64,000 nt of DNA. Source: Bacteroides intestinalis DSM 17393. GTDB lineage: Bacteria > Bacteroidota > Bacteroidia > Bacteroidales > Bacteroidaceae. Below are positions 54,671-64,000 of this stretch, piece by piece (the stretch's first letter is position 1; every line of letters begins with the position of its first letter). The stretch spans positions 2,418,001 to 2,482,000 of the forward strand of contig NZ_ABJL02000008.1 in assembly GCF_000172175.1 (NCBI RefSeq), given 5' to 3'. The notes below the pieces were generated by a model. That model saw only the letters and a list, made by a program, of their open reading frames with translations, was not told the DNA's origin and ran no database searches. A program made the position numbers and the translations under genes.

Positions 54671-54869
54671 GTGAAAACTTTCGGAATTAATTCATATTCC
54701 GCCAGAAATGAGTTTTTAGTCCGTTGATGGCGACTGCTTTCGTGTAGTCAATTATAAGTTTAAAGATAAATTACCGTTCACTTTTGTCCGAAAATCTTGA
54801 TTTTTAAATAAAAAGATGAAAATGTGAGGTTGTAGTGCTCTGTATTTCAGGATTTTAAGAGGACTGCAT

Positions 54870-54979
54870 CTCACATAACGACTGAGGTACCCTCACATAA
54901 TGACTGAGGTACCCTTACATAACGACTGAGGTTGCCTAAAATAACGACTGAGGGTACCTCAAATAACGACTCGGGTCAG
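54870..54979 (+). repeat. Five tandem 22-bp repeats in the sensor-SusC intergenic region
   Basis: Units begin at 54870, 54892, 54914, 54936 and 54958 without spacers; consensus CTCACATAACGACTGAGGTACC, core ATAAYGACTSRGG. Units 1-2 differ at one base; units 3-5 drift mainly at the ends. The array lies between the divergent sensor and SusC promoters in a 762-bp spacer. Confidence 0.9.
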
Positions 54980-55159
54980 ATGTAAATATAGAAGAGTAAA
55001 TTTCAAGCATTGGTTTAACTCATAACCGTATAATAACGAACATAATTCAACTCCTGATTTGCATATTTTACTCATAAGTACCATCAGAAAGAAAAAAACA
55101 AGAAAATATGGGATTTATCACTTGAATATGTATCTTTCGGGTGTCAATTAAGCCCGAAC

Positions 55160-55220
55160 GTAACACCAGCAAATGATTTTGTAACACAGGGAAAAGTCAT
55201 GTTACATTTAAATGTAACAC
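55160..55220 (+). promoter_or_regulatory. Palindrome and phased GTAACAC repeats upstream of the xylan SusC
   Basis: TGTTACATTTAAATGTAACA (55200-55219) is a perfect 20-bp palindrome centred about 63 bp before the inferred transcript start. GTAACAC occurs at 55160, 55181 and 55214 (spacing 21 and 33, near whole helical turns), the last two as GTAACACAGG. Candidate site for the hybrid sensor's AraC-type domain. Confidence 0.6.
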
Positions 55221-55258
55221 AGGCTACAATAAAATGCCTGCTTCTTCATATTATAGAA

Positions 55259-55266
55259 TATCTTTG
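55259..55266 (+). promoter_or_regulatory. -7 box of the xylan PUL
   Basis: TATCTTTG matches TAnnTTTG; no -33 box is seen, in keeping with activator control. The leader to the SusC ATG would be about 130 nt. Confidence 0.55.
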
Positions 55267-55401
55267 TCACAAACGAAAAGGAATGTTTAATCACTTAATC
55301 TAATTGAATACAAATATGGAAACTTAAAAATGAAATGCACGTCTTCACATCTTTAATAAAGAAAGAGAATATTATTGTTATCCAACTAAATTAATTTCAT
55401 T

Positions 55402-58400
55402 ATGAAATGCACAAATTATTGTTTTAAGCCTTTGGGGCTTCTATTCTTATTATGCCTGATACCTCTATGGGCATTTTCACAGAACATCACTGTGAAAGGT
55501 GTGGTGAAGGACGCCACAGGAGAATCAGTTATCGGTGCGAGCGTAGTGCAGAAAGGCACCAGTAACGGTATTATTACCGACATTGACGGTAACTTCACGC
55601 TGAATGTTCCATCCAACAGTACCATCGTAATTTCATTTGTGGGTTACAAGACTCAAGAAATTCCTGTAGCCGGGAAGACACAAATCAACGTTACCCTGAA
55701 AGAAGATGCTGAAATGCTGGACGAAGTCGTAGTGGTAGGTTACGGACAGATGAAACGTTCAGACCTGACAGGTTCGGTGGTATCGGTTAATGACCAGGCC
55801 ATCAAGAAGTCGGTTCCGACTTCTATCGACCAAGTATTGCAAGGCCGTGCTGCCGGTGTGCAGATTCAGGCAAACACAGGTACACCGGGCGGTAGCTCCG
55901 CCATCCGCATCCGTGGTATCAACTCACTGAACGCCACTAATCAACCTATCTTTGTGATAGATGGCGTAATAGTAGACTCTTCAAGCAGTGACAACGGAAC
56001 CTCCAACCCGTTGTCCAGCATTAACCCTTCGGACATTGTCTCCATGGACGTGCTGAAGGATGCTTCCGCCACCGCCATCTATGGTGCACGAGCTTCTAAC
56101 GGTGTCATCATGATTACTACTAAACGAGGCAAAGCCGGTGAGGCTACCATCACCTACGATGGCTATGTAGGCTGGCAAAGCATGCCCAAGAAACTGGAAA
56201 TGATGAATTTACGCGAATATGCCGCCCACCACAACGTGCGTGCCGATGCACAGATTGTGGCTCATAGCAACAATTTCGTCAATCCTGAATTACTGGGCGA
56301 AGGAACCGACTGGCAAGACGAGCTGTATCGCAACGCCTTGATGACCAGCCATAATATATCCATCACAGGCGGTCAGGAAAAAGTGACCTACGCATTCAGT
56401 GCAGGCTATTTGGATCAGGCGGGTATCGCTTTGGGATCCGGCTTCAAACGTCTCTCCCTGCGAGGCAATCTGGAAGCTCAAATCAAGAGCTGGCTGAAGG
56501 GAGGTATCAACTTCTCCATGTCGGACAGCAAGCAAAAAGTGGGTGCCGACAATAACATTATCATGACTGCCCTGCAATCGCAACCTTCTACCGCCGTCAC
56601 TTCGGCAGACGGGTCCTATGACGGTCCGGACGACCAATACATGCCCGACAACCCCGTGGCACTGGCCGAAATCCGCACCAACAACAACAAGAAAGAGAAT
56701 TTCCGTTTCAGTACCTATCTGGAAGCCACGCTGTTGAAAGGGCTGACCCTGAAGACAGAACTCTCCACCGACTACAACCTGAACAAGTATTACTATTATG
56801 AACCGGACTTCACCTTCGGTGTGAAAGTAAACAACACCCGCACGGGTCGCTGGACCAAGAATGATTCCAAATACTGGAGCTGGCGCAACATACTGACCTA
56901 CAACCGCACGTTCAACGACAAGCACAACATCAACGCTATGGTGGGACAGGAAATGAGCGAAAACCATTGGGAGACCCAGGAGAGCCGTGCCACAGGCTAT
57001 CTGTCCAATTCCGCCCAAGACCCCAGTGCAGGCGGACAAGTGGACGGTTCGGGTTATCAGGACAACAGCTCCATCCTTTCCTACTTCGGACGCGCCTTCT
57101 ACTCGTTTGCCGACCGCTACCTGCTAACGGCCACCATCCGACGCGACGGTTCTTCCAAGTTTGCCAAAAACAACCGCTGGGGATGGTTCCCTTCTGCAGC
57201 CCTGGCATGGAAAGCAAGCAACGAGACGTTCCTCAAGGACAATCCGATCATCAACAACCTGAAAATCCGCTTGGGTTGGGGTACTACCGGTAACCAGAAC
57301 GTGCAAGACTGGGCCTATATCGCCCTGCTTGCCACCAAGAACACCCCGTGGGGTAACGGTGTACTGAACGGCAATACCGCTAATCCCGACCTGAAGTGGG
57401 AAACGACCTATTCCACCAACCTAGGTCTGGATCTGAACCTCTTCGACAACCGCATTGAGTTCATCGCCGACTTCTACTACAAGAAAACCAAGGATATGCT
57501 GCTGCAAGTGGCTCTACCCGCATTCTTGGGCTCGTCCGGTCAAGGTGCTGCCAGCAATCCCTGGAGCAATATAGGCTCGCTTGAGAACAAAGGTGTGGAA
57601 CTGACCCTGAATACCGTGAACATCGACACCAAGGACTTCCAATGGAGAAGCAACTTCGTATTCTCACTCAACCGCAACAAGGTGGTGGAAATGGATACCG
57701 AAACCGGTAGCCTGCCCTACTCCCTGCAAGTGGGTTCAGATACACAAACCGTAACCAACTCCGTAGCAGGAAAACCCATCGCACAGTTCTGGGGATATAA
57801 GGTAATCGGACGTTTTGACGAACCTACCGACTTCTACTACACAGATGCCAATGGAGCTGTTAAGGAAGTGGCACGCCCCATCAACCAAGGCATTGCCCAA
57901 GGAGAAACGTGGCTGGGCGATTACATCTTTGCCGACATTAACAATGACGGGAAAATAGACAACAACGACCAGACATTTATCGGAAATCCCGAACCTAAGT
58001 TCACCTACGGCATAGGAAACACCTTCTCCTGGAAGGGCTTCGACCTGACCATATTCCTGAGTGGCAGCTACGGCAACGACGTACTGAACTACAACCGTCG
58101 CTGGCTGGAACAGTCGGGCGCCAACAGCAACCTGTTGAAATCCACCGGCTATGCCATCGTAGAGAAGATTGATCCCAACGGACCGGATGACTTCCGTAAC
58201 TTCCACGTAACGGGTGGTGACCCTTTGTCACCCCGCCTCTACACAGCCAGTGCCAAAAACTTCAACTGGCGCGTGAGCGACCGCTACATAGAAGACGGTT
58301 CTTATCTGCGCATACAGAACATCTCTCTGGGCTACACATTCCCCAAGAAATGGCTGGGGAAGACTCCCATCCAGAACCTGAAGGTGTATGCCAACCTGCA

Positions 58401-58542
58401 GAATGTATATACTTGGACCAAATACAAAGGCTACGACCCGGAAGTGGGCAGTCTGTGGGGCAATACCTTATATAATGGTATCGACTACGGACGTTATCCT
58501 TCGCCCCGCATCTACACCTTTGGTTTGACCGCATCATTCTAA
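55402..58542 (+). CDS. susC: SusC-like TonB-dependent transporter of the xylan PUL
   Basis: A 1046-residue outer-membrane transporter. Signal peptide ending WAFSQ, regulatory-like beta domain (about 28-105), EMLDEVVVVGYG, plug with LQGRAAGVQI, RIRGINSLN, FVIDGVI and SMDVLKDASATAIYGARASNGVI, then the barrel ending GLTASF. No STN domain. It is first in the operon SusC-SusD-binding protein-GH10 and would import xylo-oligosaccharides. GC content is visibly higher here than in the first SusC, which may reflect a different origin or age of the PUL. Confidence 0.96.
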   Translation: MKCTNYCFKPLGLLFLLCLIPLWAFSQNITVKGVVKDATGESVIGASVVQKGTSNGIITDIDGNFTLNVPSNSTIVISFVGYKTQEIPVAGKTQINVTLKEDAEMLDEVVVVGYGQMKRSDLTGSVVSVNDQAIKKSVPTSIDQVLQGRAAGVQIQANTGTPGGSSAIRIRGINSLNATNQPIFVIDGVIVDSSSSDNGTSNPLSSINPSDIVSMDVLKDASATAIYGARASNGVIMITTKRGKAGEATITYDGYVGWQSMPKKLEMMNLREYAAHHNVRADAQIVAHSNNFVNPELLGEGTDWQDELYRNALMTSHNISITGGQEKVTYAFSAGYLDQAGIALGSGFKRLSLRGNLEAQIKSWLKGGINFSMSDSKQKVGADNNIIMTALQSQPSTAVTSADGSYDGPDDQYMPDNPVALAEIRTNNNKKENFRFSTYLEATLLKGLTLKTELSTDYNLNKYYYYEPDFTFGVKVNNTRTGRWTKNDSKYWSWRNILTYNRTFNDKHNINAMVGQEMSENHWETQESRATGYLSNSAQDPSAGGQVDGSGYQDNSSILSYFGRAFYSFADRYLLTATIRRDGSSKFAKNNRWGWFPSAALAWKASNETFLKDNPIINNLKIRLGWGTTGNQNVQDWAYIALLATKNTPWGNGVLNGNTANPDLKWETTYSTNLGLDLNLFDNRIEFIADFYYKKTKDMLLQVALPAFLGSSGQGAASNPWSNIGSLENKGVELTLNTVNIDTKDFQWRSNFVFSLNRNKVVEMDTETGSLPYSLQVGSDTQTVTNSVAGKPIAQFWGYKVIGRFDEPTDFYYTDANGAVKEVARPINQGIAQGETWLGDYIFADINNDGKIDNNDQTFIGNPEPKFTYGIGNTFSWKGFDLTIFLSGSYGNDVLNYNRRWLEQSGANSNLLKSTGYAIVEKIDPNGPDDFRNFHVTGGDPLSPRLYTASAKNFNWRVSDRYIEDGSYLRIQNISLGYTFPKKWLGKTPIQNLKVYANLQNVYTWTKYKGYDPEVGSLWGNTLYNGIDYGRYPSPRIYTFGLTASF

Positions 58543-58561
58543 TCCTAAAACAAAAAAGACA

Positions 58562-60301
58562 ATGAAAACAAAATATATCATATCGACTATTGCGTTGACA
58601 GGCGTACTGGCACTGACCGGATGCGAAGACTTTCTGGAGCAGAAGAATACGCACGACCTGAACCAGCAGACCTTCTTCGACTCCGAAGCGGCATTACGGG
58701 CAGCCACCGCACCTCTCTACAACTATGTATGGGCAGGCTTTAATGACAAGTTCTATTATGGAATGGGCGATGGACGTGCCAACAACATCACCGCCCAATA
58801 TTCCGACTACATCTACCCGTACACCAACCTAAGCGAAACATCCCTGAGCCAAGGTCTGACCGATGCATGGAATTCCTTCTATTCCGTAGTGGCACAGGCC
58901 AACAATACCATCAACAATATCACTGACTATTCCGCCCCCACCCTCAGCGAGGACTCAAAGCGTGCATCTATTGCCGAAGCACGCTTCATGCGCGGTACGG
59001 CCTATTGGTACATCGCTTCCCTATGGGGAGTGGGCATCATCTATACCAACACCTCCAGTATGGTGAACAATTACGTGGTTCCCGCCAACCCGGGTGTGGA
59101 TGTCATAGAGTTTGCCATCCGCGACCTGGAATATGCAGCCAAATACCTGCCTAAGACTCCTGCCGATGCAGGACGGGTGACGTGCTACAGTGCCTACGGC
59201 ATGTTGTCGCGTGTTTACCTCTCTATGGCCGGACTTACCACCGATGGCCTGTATAACGGAAGCAACGTTGCCACCGATTTCAACCGTGGCACACGAAACC
59301 AGACCTACCTTGATCTCGCGAAGCGGGCAGCCCTGAAGGTGATTGCCGAATCGGGAGCCGGACTGATAGACAATTATGGAGACTTGTTCGCAGCCAAAAG
59401 CTTCAACAATAACAGCGAGAGCCTTTTCCAGTTGCAATGGTTACCTGCCACGCAGGCCAACAGCAGCGCCTGTGGCAATACAATGGTCCGCTTCCTCGCA
59501 TGGTCTACGATGGTGGCCGACAAAGATGCCTGGGGAGGCGCCACCTATTGTTCTTGGAACCTATGGGAAGAATTCAAAACCTATAAGGATGAGACACTGG
59601 GTAAAACCGTGGACGATGCTGTCCGCCGCCACTATTCGGTAGCTTCGTATGGCGAGTTCTATCCGGACATGAATATGAAAAACGGAGGTTATACCTATGG
59701 CGAGACCGAGAATCCGGGCAACCAGGGAGCCAACATCAAGAAATACGTCATTGGCACAACGGCCGACAACGGCGGCATCAGCGAACCGGGCAACTCGGGT
59801 ACCAATACCTACATGATGCGTCTGGCCGAAGTCTATCTGAATTATACGGAAGCCGTTTTGGGAAACAGTGCAAGTACCACCGATACGGAATATTTCAACC
59901 GAGTGCGCACCCGTGCAAAAATGGAAAGCAAAAAAAGCATTACTTACGAAGACCTACGCCACGAACGCCGTATGGAATTTGCTTTCGAAGGACAGTATTG
60001 GTACGATCTCGTGCGCCGTTCCTATTACCGCCAGCAGGAGGTTATCAATTACATGAACCACCAGCAGCGTAACGCCAGCTACGAGTACCAGACCGAATCG
60101 GGCGTATATGAAATCAGCCCCGACTATGTGGAACCGGGGAACGGTGTAGCCACAGCTACGGCAAACAGCCTCATATTGCCCATGTCGGACACCGACCAAA
60201 GCAAGAACCCCTATCTGAAACCCGATACCGGCGGAAACTTACAGACCGTAGCTTATGAATTTGGAGAAAAAGAAGTTTCTGAAGAAGATTTGTTCAACTA
60301 A
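58562..60301 (+). CDS. susD: SusD-like glycan-binding lipoprotein of the xylan PUL
   Basis: A 579-residue SusD/RagB lipoprotein (LALTGCEDFLEQKN). Family strings: EARFMRGTAYWYIASLWGVGIIY in the helical core, and near the C-terminus MMRLAEVYLNYTEAVLG, YFNRVRTRAKM, EDLRHERRMEFAFEGQYWYDLVRR and SLILPMSDTD. It starts 19 bp after SusC. Abundant Trp and Tyr fit a glycan platform. Confidence 0.95.
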   Translation: MKTKYIISTIALTGVLALTGCEDFLEQKNTHDLNQQTFFDSEAALRAATAPLYNYVWAGFNDKFYYGMGDGRANNITAQYSDYIYPYTNLSETSLSQGLTDAWNSFYSVVAQANNTINNITDYSAPTLSEDSKRASIAEARFMRGTAYWYIASLWGVGIIYTNTSSMVNNYVVPANPGVDVIEFAIRDLEYAAKYLPKTPADAGRVTCYSAYGMLSRVYLSMAGLTTDGLYNGSNVATDFNRGTRNQTYLDLAKRAALKVIAESGAGLIDNYGDLFAAKSFNNNSESLFQLQWLPATQANSSACGNTMVRFLAWSTMVADKDAWGGATYCSWNLWEEFKTYKDETLGKTVDDAVRRHYSVASYGEFYPDMNMKNGGYTYGETENPGNQGANIKKYVIGTTADNGGISEPGNSGTNTYMMRLAEVYLNYTEAVLGNSASTTDTEYFNRVRTRAKMESKKSITYEDLRHERRMEFAFEGQYWYDLVRRSYYRQQEVINYMNHQQRNASYEYQTESGVYEISPDYVEPGNGVATATANSLILPMSDTDQSKNPYLKPDTGGNLQTVAYEFGEKEVSEEDLFN

Positions 60302-60316
60302 TATAAACGAATAATC

Positions 60317-61717
60317 ATGAAATACCTGAAATATACCCGACTGTTGTGCATGGCACTTCTGGCAATGGGCTTCACTGCCTGCAACGACGAGGATGCCTAT
60401 TTTGAGGAGGATGCGCAAAACTCTCCGATTGTAGTGAATAAGGTCTATCTGCAAGACGTGGAATCGTCCGTTCCCGACCGCGAAGTGACGTTTGCACGAC
60501 TCGGACAAGTCATCCGTCTGTCCGGAAGCGGACTGTATGGAGTGAGAAAAGTGTATATCAACGGATATGACACTTACTTTAATCGAGCTTTGGTAAGCGA
60601 CCAGTCATTGCTGGTACAACTCAACAAAGAAACTCCCGTGGCCGAAGCCGAAGAGGAAGTGAGAAATACCATCCGTCTGGTAAAAGACGGTTCGGAGTTT
60701 GTTTATAAGGATCTGGTGGTTCGTGCCGCCTCCCCACAAATCTCGCATATCAGCAACACTCTACCACTAGAGGGGGAAAAGGTAATTGTTTATGGAGCCA
60801 ACCTGCAAGAAACACTCAAGTTGATCCTTCCGGGCGGCGTGGAAGTGTCTGCAGGCATAGAGAGCGATGAGGATGGCGAATGGTACTCGTTCACCATGCC
60901 GGGTGGCGTGAGCCAAGGCGGAAGTATCACCTCGGAAGGTGCCAACGGAACCGCTGTCACTCCCGCCTACTTCAACGAAAAGAGCTGTATGATTCTCGAC
61001 TTCGACGGCACCGGCGTACAGGGATTTTGGAGCTGGGATGCCGGCAAGTCCATGTGCGACGATGAGCACGACGTAGCGGACGATCCGCTGGGGAAACGAG
61101 GCAAATGTACCCTGCTGGTACCTCAACGTATGCTGGATGCAGGCGGCGCTGTCTCAGGTAAACCGCGCGTGTCCGAGTGGTGGACGGCAGGTAATGACGA
61201 GCCTACCGATGACTGGAACCGCATGACCGGACTGATTCCGGCAGAAACGCCTGTGAACGAAGTGGCCTTCCAGTTTGATATCTACGTGCCGCAACCTTGG
61301 AGTGGAACAGGTCACATCCAAATATCGCTTATGAACAACTTCAATATTAGCGGCATTGGATCGGACGATGATGGCACCAACAATGCCGTGGCATTCTGCG
61401 TACCTTGGATTAAAGAGGGAGTAGTGGTGCCCTTCTACACCGAAGGCTGGCAAACCGTCACCATTCCTTTTAGCCAGTTCAACAAATATGCCACCTTATT
61501 GGAAAATGAGGAGGAAGCTACTTTCCAAATGGTAATAGACGACCGCAACGGAGCATCTTACCGCAACTTCGGCATGGGATTCGTCAACACCGACTTCACC
61601 TTTGGAGGCGTAACGGTGGAATCGACACTCTTCAACCAGAAAATCTATGTGGACAACTGGCGCGTAGTGCCTTGCAAGAAGACCATCGTATCCGATTTCC
61701 CGGATGAAGAAGAATGA
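60317..61717 (+). CDS. Surface glycan-binding lipoprotein with IPT/TIG-like domains
   Basis: A 466-residue lipoprotein (GFTACNDED). Two Ig-like IPT/TIG domains in the first 210 residues (GQVIRLSGSGLYGVRKVYING; GEKVIVYGANLQETLKLILPGG) act as a stalk; the remainder (about 225-455, with FDGTGVQGFWSWDAGKS, WSGTGHIQISLMNN, KIYVDNWRVVP) looks like a carbohydrate-binding beta-sandwich. This is the typical layout of the third protein in xylan PULs of Bacteroides, which holds xylan at the surface. It is 15 bp after SusD and 46 bp before GH10. Confidence 0.85.
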   Translation: MKYLKYTRLLCMALLAMGFTACNDEDAYFEEDAQNSPIVVNKVYLQDVESSVPDREVTFARLGQVIRLSGSGLYGVRKVYINGYDTYFNRALVSDQSLLVQLNKETPVAEAEEEVRNTIRLVKDGSEFVYKDLVVRAASPQISHISNTLPLEGEKVIVYGANLQETLKLILPGGVEVSAGIESDEDGEWYSFTMPGGVSQGGSITSEGANGTAVTPAYFNEKSCMILDFDGTGVQGFWSWDAGKSMCDDEHDVADDPLGKRGKCTLLVPQRMLDAGGAVSGKPRVSEWWTAGNDEPTDDWNRMTGLIPAETPVNEVAFQFDIYVPQPWSGTGHIQISLMNNFNISGIGSDDDGTNNAVAFCVPWIKEGVVVPFYTEGWQTVTIPFSQFNKYATLLENEEEATFQMVIDDRNGASYRNFGMGFVNTDFTFGGVTVESTLFNQKIYVDNWRVVPCKKTIVSDFPDEEE

Positions 61718-61763
61718 CCTTCTCAACTCGTCAACTATTTTAAGAACTTAAAACTGAAAAAGT

Positions 61764-64000
61764 ATGAAATTAAATAGAATCATCCTTCCCGCAATGGCAA
61801 TGGCATTGACTTTGGCAGCCTGCGAGGATAATAAGATGGAATGGGGTACTCCTGACGGGCACGGACAGGCCGACCTCTCCGATATTCCACTAAGTTTAAC
61901 CGAAAAAATAGCCAACTACAAGAGTATCAAGGAATATGCGGCTGAGTATATTCCGAATATGACCGTAGGCTTAGGCATCGGAGCAGACTATTATATAAAT
62001 AACGGGACTGTGAAGCAACTGGCCGATGCAAACTTCAACACCTTTACCACCGGAAATGCCATGAAGCATGATGCAGTGGTGGGCAACAAGGGTGAACTGA
62101 ACTTCGCTACCATAGATGCTTTTGTAAATGCCATTCCGGCAGACGCCAAAATGTACGGACACTGTTTTCTGTGGCACACGCAGCAGAAACAAATGTACCT
62201 GAAATCGCTGATTGCTCCCGAAGTAGTGATTGAGGATATCGGTGGTGACGATGTCTGCGAGAATGTCATTACCAACTCCGGTTTCGAAAGCGGAACCGAC
62301 GGATGGACCGGTCTTTGGGGAAAATACACTTATGCAGTGGAAGCTCCCGGAAAGGACAGCGATAATGCCATTCACTTCACCATGACCGGAGAAACGGCTG
62401 CGAACTACGACTGCCAGCTTTTCTGGCCACTCGCCTCCCCTTTGGAAGACGGCGTGACGTATGCTTTCTCTGCCGATATCAAGTCCGACATGGATATTGC
62501 CGTGCAGTTCATAGGTCAGAACGCATCATACGCAGGTATTTATAAGGACAGCTATACCGCTCCTGCCGACTGGCTGCACGTGACGGGTGAATTCACTTAT
62601 AACGCAGCTTCCGAGGCTACCGATATTATCCGTGTAGGCTTCCAGTTTGGCGGCACACCGGGCAGCAATGTGTGGATAGACAACCTGAAATTCGGCGTGA
62701 AGAAGGTAGAGAAGATGAAAAACGTCATCACCAATCCTTCGTTTGCCGACGGCACCAACGGTTGGACCGGACTGTGGGGCAAATATACATACGGTGTAGA
62801 AGCGCCGGGACGTACGGACGACACAGCCATCCGCTTCACCATGACCGACGAAACGGCCGCGAACTACGACAGTCAACTCTTCTGGGCACTCGACACCCCT
62901 CTGGAAGTGGGAGCCACTTACGCTTTCTCGTTCTATACCAAGAGCGACATGAACATCGCCGTACAGGCCATCGGACAGAATGCAAGTTATTCGGGTATCT
63001 ACAAGGACAGCTTCACGGCACTGAACGACTGGACACTATGCGAAGGAGAATTTACCTACAACGCCTCTGATCCTGCCGACATCGTCCGCTTCGGTGTTCA
63101 GTTTGGCGGTACTCCGGGCAGCACCATATGGATTGATGACTTTAAATTCGGTTTGAAGAACGAGGAAGCACAGCCCAAGGCCAAAAACCTGACCCGCGCC
63201 GCAGGAGGCGTGACCTACATCTACAAAACGCCTGAAGAGAAACGTACCGCCCTCTTGGGTGCCATGGAAACTTGGATTAAAGGCATGGCCGAGCACATGG
63301 GCGACCGTATGATAGGCTGGGATGTCATCAATGAACCTATCGACGACAGTACGAAAGGCGTACGTGGAATCAACGGTGTGTTTGGAAGCGAAGATGCAGA
63401 CGGCAATCCCGATACCGCACCCGTAGAACAAGATGGGCTGAACCTGAACTGGGCAAGCAACCACTTCTACTGGGGCTACTATCTGGGCATGGAATACGCC
63501 ACCAAGGCCTTTGAATATGCCCGCAAGTATTGCAGACCTGAAACCAAGCTCTTCGTCAACGACTACAATCTGGAAGTCAGCCCTGCTAAGCTGGATGCCC
63601 TGATTAACTTTGTGAAGTACATTGACGAACACAACGAGACGAATGCCCCAATCGTAGACGGTATAGGCACACAGATGCACGCCGTAGCAGCCGATCTGAC
63701 TCGTGAAAAGATAGATGAAATGTTCAAAAAACTTGCCGCTACGGGTAAGATTATCCGTATTACCGAGCTTGACGTACGCCACACTTATGAGCCTACAGCT
63801 AATCCGTCGGCCGAACAGCTAATGAAACAGGCGGATGTCTATCGCTGGATTATCGAGTCTTATAAGGAGAACGTGCCCGCTACGCAGCAATCCGGCTTTA
63901 CCATCTGGAGTTTGTCCGACCACGCAGACGAACACACCGGCTGGTTCACAGGCGACACTCCCAATCTCTTCGATGCCAACTATGCCCGCAAGCCGGCCTA
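61764..64000 (+). CDS. GH10 endo-beta-1,4-xylanase with two inserted CBMs, 3' end cut by the window
   Basis: The frame opens at 61764 and has no stop to 64000 (745 codons seen). Lipoprotein signal (TLAACEDNK). The GH10 barrel begins at about 40 (KIANYKSIKEYAAEY; GHCFLWHTQQ) and is interrupted by two tandem CBM4/9-like modules, about 163-315 and 318-470, then resumes at about 475. Acid/base E524 in DVINEP and nucleophile E668 in TELDVR are both present. The two modules are close copies: TGLWGKYTY, TAANYD-QLFW, IGQNASY, GIYKDS, FGGTPGS occur in each. This is the split architecture reported for BiXyn10A-type enzymes of gut Bacteroides. It would cut xylan at the cell surface. Confidence 0.95.
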   Translation, partial: MKLNRIILPAMAMALTLAACEDNKMEWGTPDGHGQADLSDIPLSLTEKIANYKSIKEYAAEYIPNMTVGLGIGADYYINNGTVKQLADANFNTFTTGNAMKHDAVVGNKGELNFATIDAFVNAIPADAKMYGHCFLWHTQQKQMYLKSLIAPEVVIEDIGGDDVCENVITNSGFESGTDGWTGLWGKYTYAVEAPGKDSDNAIHFTMTGETAANYDCQLFWPLASPLEDGVTYAFSADIKSDMDIAVQFIGQNASYAGIYKDSYTAPADWLHVTGEFTYNAASEATDIIRVGFQFGGTPGSNVWIDNLKFGVKKVEKMKNVITNPSFADGTNGWTGLWGKYTYGVEAPGRTDDTAIRFTMTDETAANYDSQLFWALDTPLEVGATYAFSFYTKSDMNIAVQAIGQNASYSGIYKDSFTALNDWTLCEGEFTYNASDPADIVRFGVQFGGTPGSTIWIDDFKFGLKNEEAQPKAKNLTRAAGGVTYIYKTPEEKRTALLGAMETWIKGMAEHMGDRMIGWDVINEPIDDSTKGVRGINGVFGSEDADGNPDTAPVEQDGLNLNWASNHFYWGYYLGMEYATKAFEYARKYCRPETKLFVNDYNLEVSPAKLDALINFVKYIDEHNETNAPIVDGIGTQMHAVAADLTREKIDEMFKKLAATGKIIRITELDVRHTYEPTANPSAEQLMKQADVYRWIIESYKENVPATQQSGFTIWSLSDHADEHTGWFTGDTPNLFDANYARKPA

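Noticed and set aside
54870..54979. CRISPR array
   Set aside because: The 22-bp repeats are directly contiguous with no spacers, and no cas genes are present.
56290..57039. 249-residue open frame opposite the xylan SusC gene
   Set aside because: Mirror frame of a GC-richer coding region; no promoter and no recognizable domain.
63036..63782. 248-residue open frame opposite the GH10 gene
   Set aside because: Shadow of the xylanase reading frame, which has clear GH10 motifs and catalytic residues.

Overview
The window reads as chromosomal DNA of a gut Bacteroides. The evidence is two polysaccharide utilization loci (PULs) with SusC/SusD pairs, promoters of the Bacteroidota type (TTTG about 20 bp before TAnnTTTG) in front of many genes, type III glutamine synthetase, BACON and DUF4836/DUF5063/DUF5686 proteins, and a hybrid two-component sensor. 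The gene content (laminarin-type beta-glucan PUL plus a xylan PUL whose GH10 is split by two carbohydrate-binding modules) suggests the B. intestinalis/B. cellulosilyticus/B. ovatus group; this species guess is inference.

Layout. 1-9.6 kb: housekeeping (start of class II aldolase, secreted EEP-family hydrolase, ribosomal protein L31, orphan TPR histidine kinase, M48-like protein with a damaged zinc motif, pepT-gcvT pair, PurF-like protein without the N-terminal cysteine). 9.9-14.1 kb: GH97, fluoride channel, enolase. 14.1-23.7 kb (minus): a compact beta-1,3-glucan PUL in the order SusC, SusD, surface glycan-binding protein, GH16, GH3, with phased direct repeats ahead of its promoter and no regulator gene beside it. 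24-32.2 kb: DUF5686 outer-membrane protein, glnN, a Crp/Fnr regulator that may be the carbon-utilization regulator Cur, and a GH20 hexosaminidase. 32.2-38.2 kb (minus): ftsK-lolA-trxB and a DUF4091 glycosidase-like protein. 38.2-39.1 kb: a gene-poor stretch with tandem repeats and a 50-residue ORF. 39.1-50.1 kb (plus): metal-tail DUF5063 protein, DEDD exonuclease, RlmI-like methyltransferase, a probable small RNA unit, a nucleoside transporter, DUF151 nuclease, RsmE, DUF4836 lipoprotein, a two-gene ABC system and an AsmA-like/GT51 fusion. 50.5-64 kb: a xylan PUL with a divergent hybrid two-component sensor-regulator, SusC, SusD, surface binding protein and a GH10 xylanase cut by the window end.

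How it works together. In each PUL a surface lipoprotein set (SusD, binding protein, endo-acting GH16 or GH10) captures and cuts the glycan, SusC imports oligosaccharides, and further enzymes (GH3 in the first PUL) finish the job. The xylan PUL carries its own one-protein sensor-regulator, and the shared intergenic region holds a perfect 20-bp palindrome, phased GTAACAC repeats and five tandem 22-bp repeats. The most unusual material in the window is non-coding: helically phased direct repeats at three promoters, an orphan promoter-terminator unit, and several long intergenic palindromes built from short repeated words.
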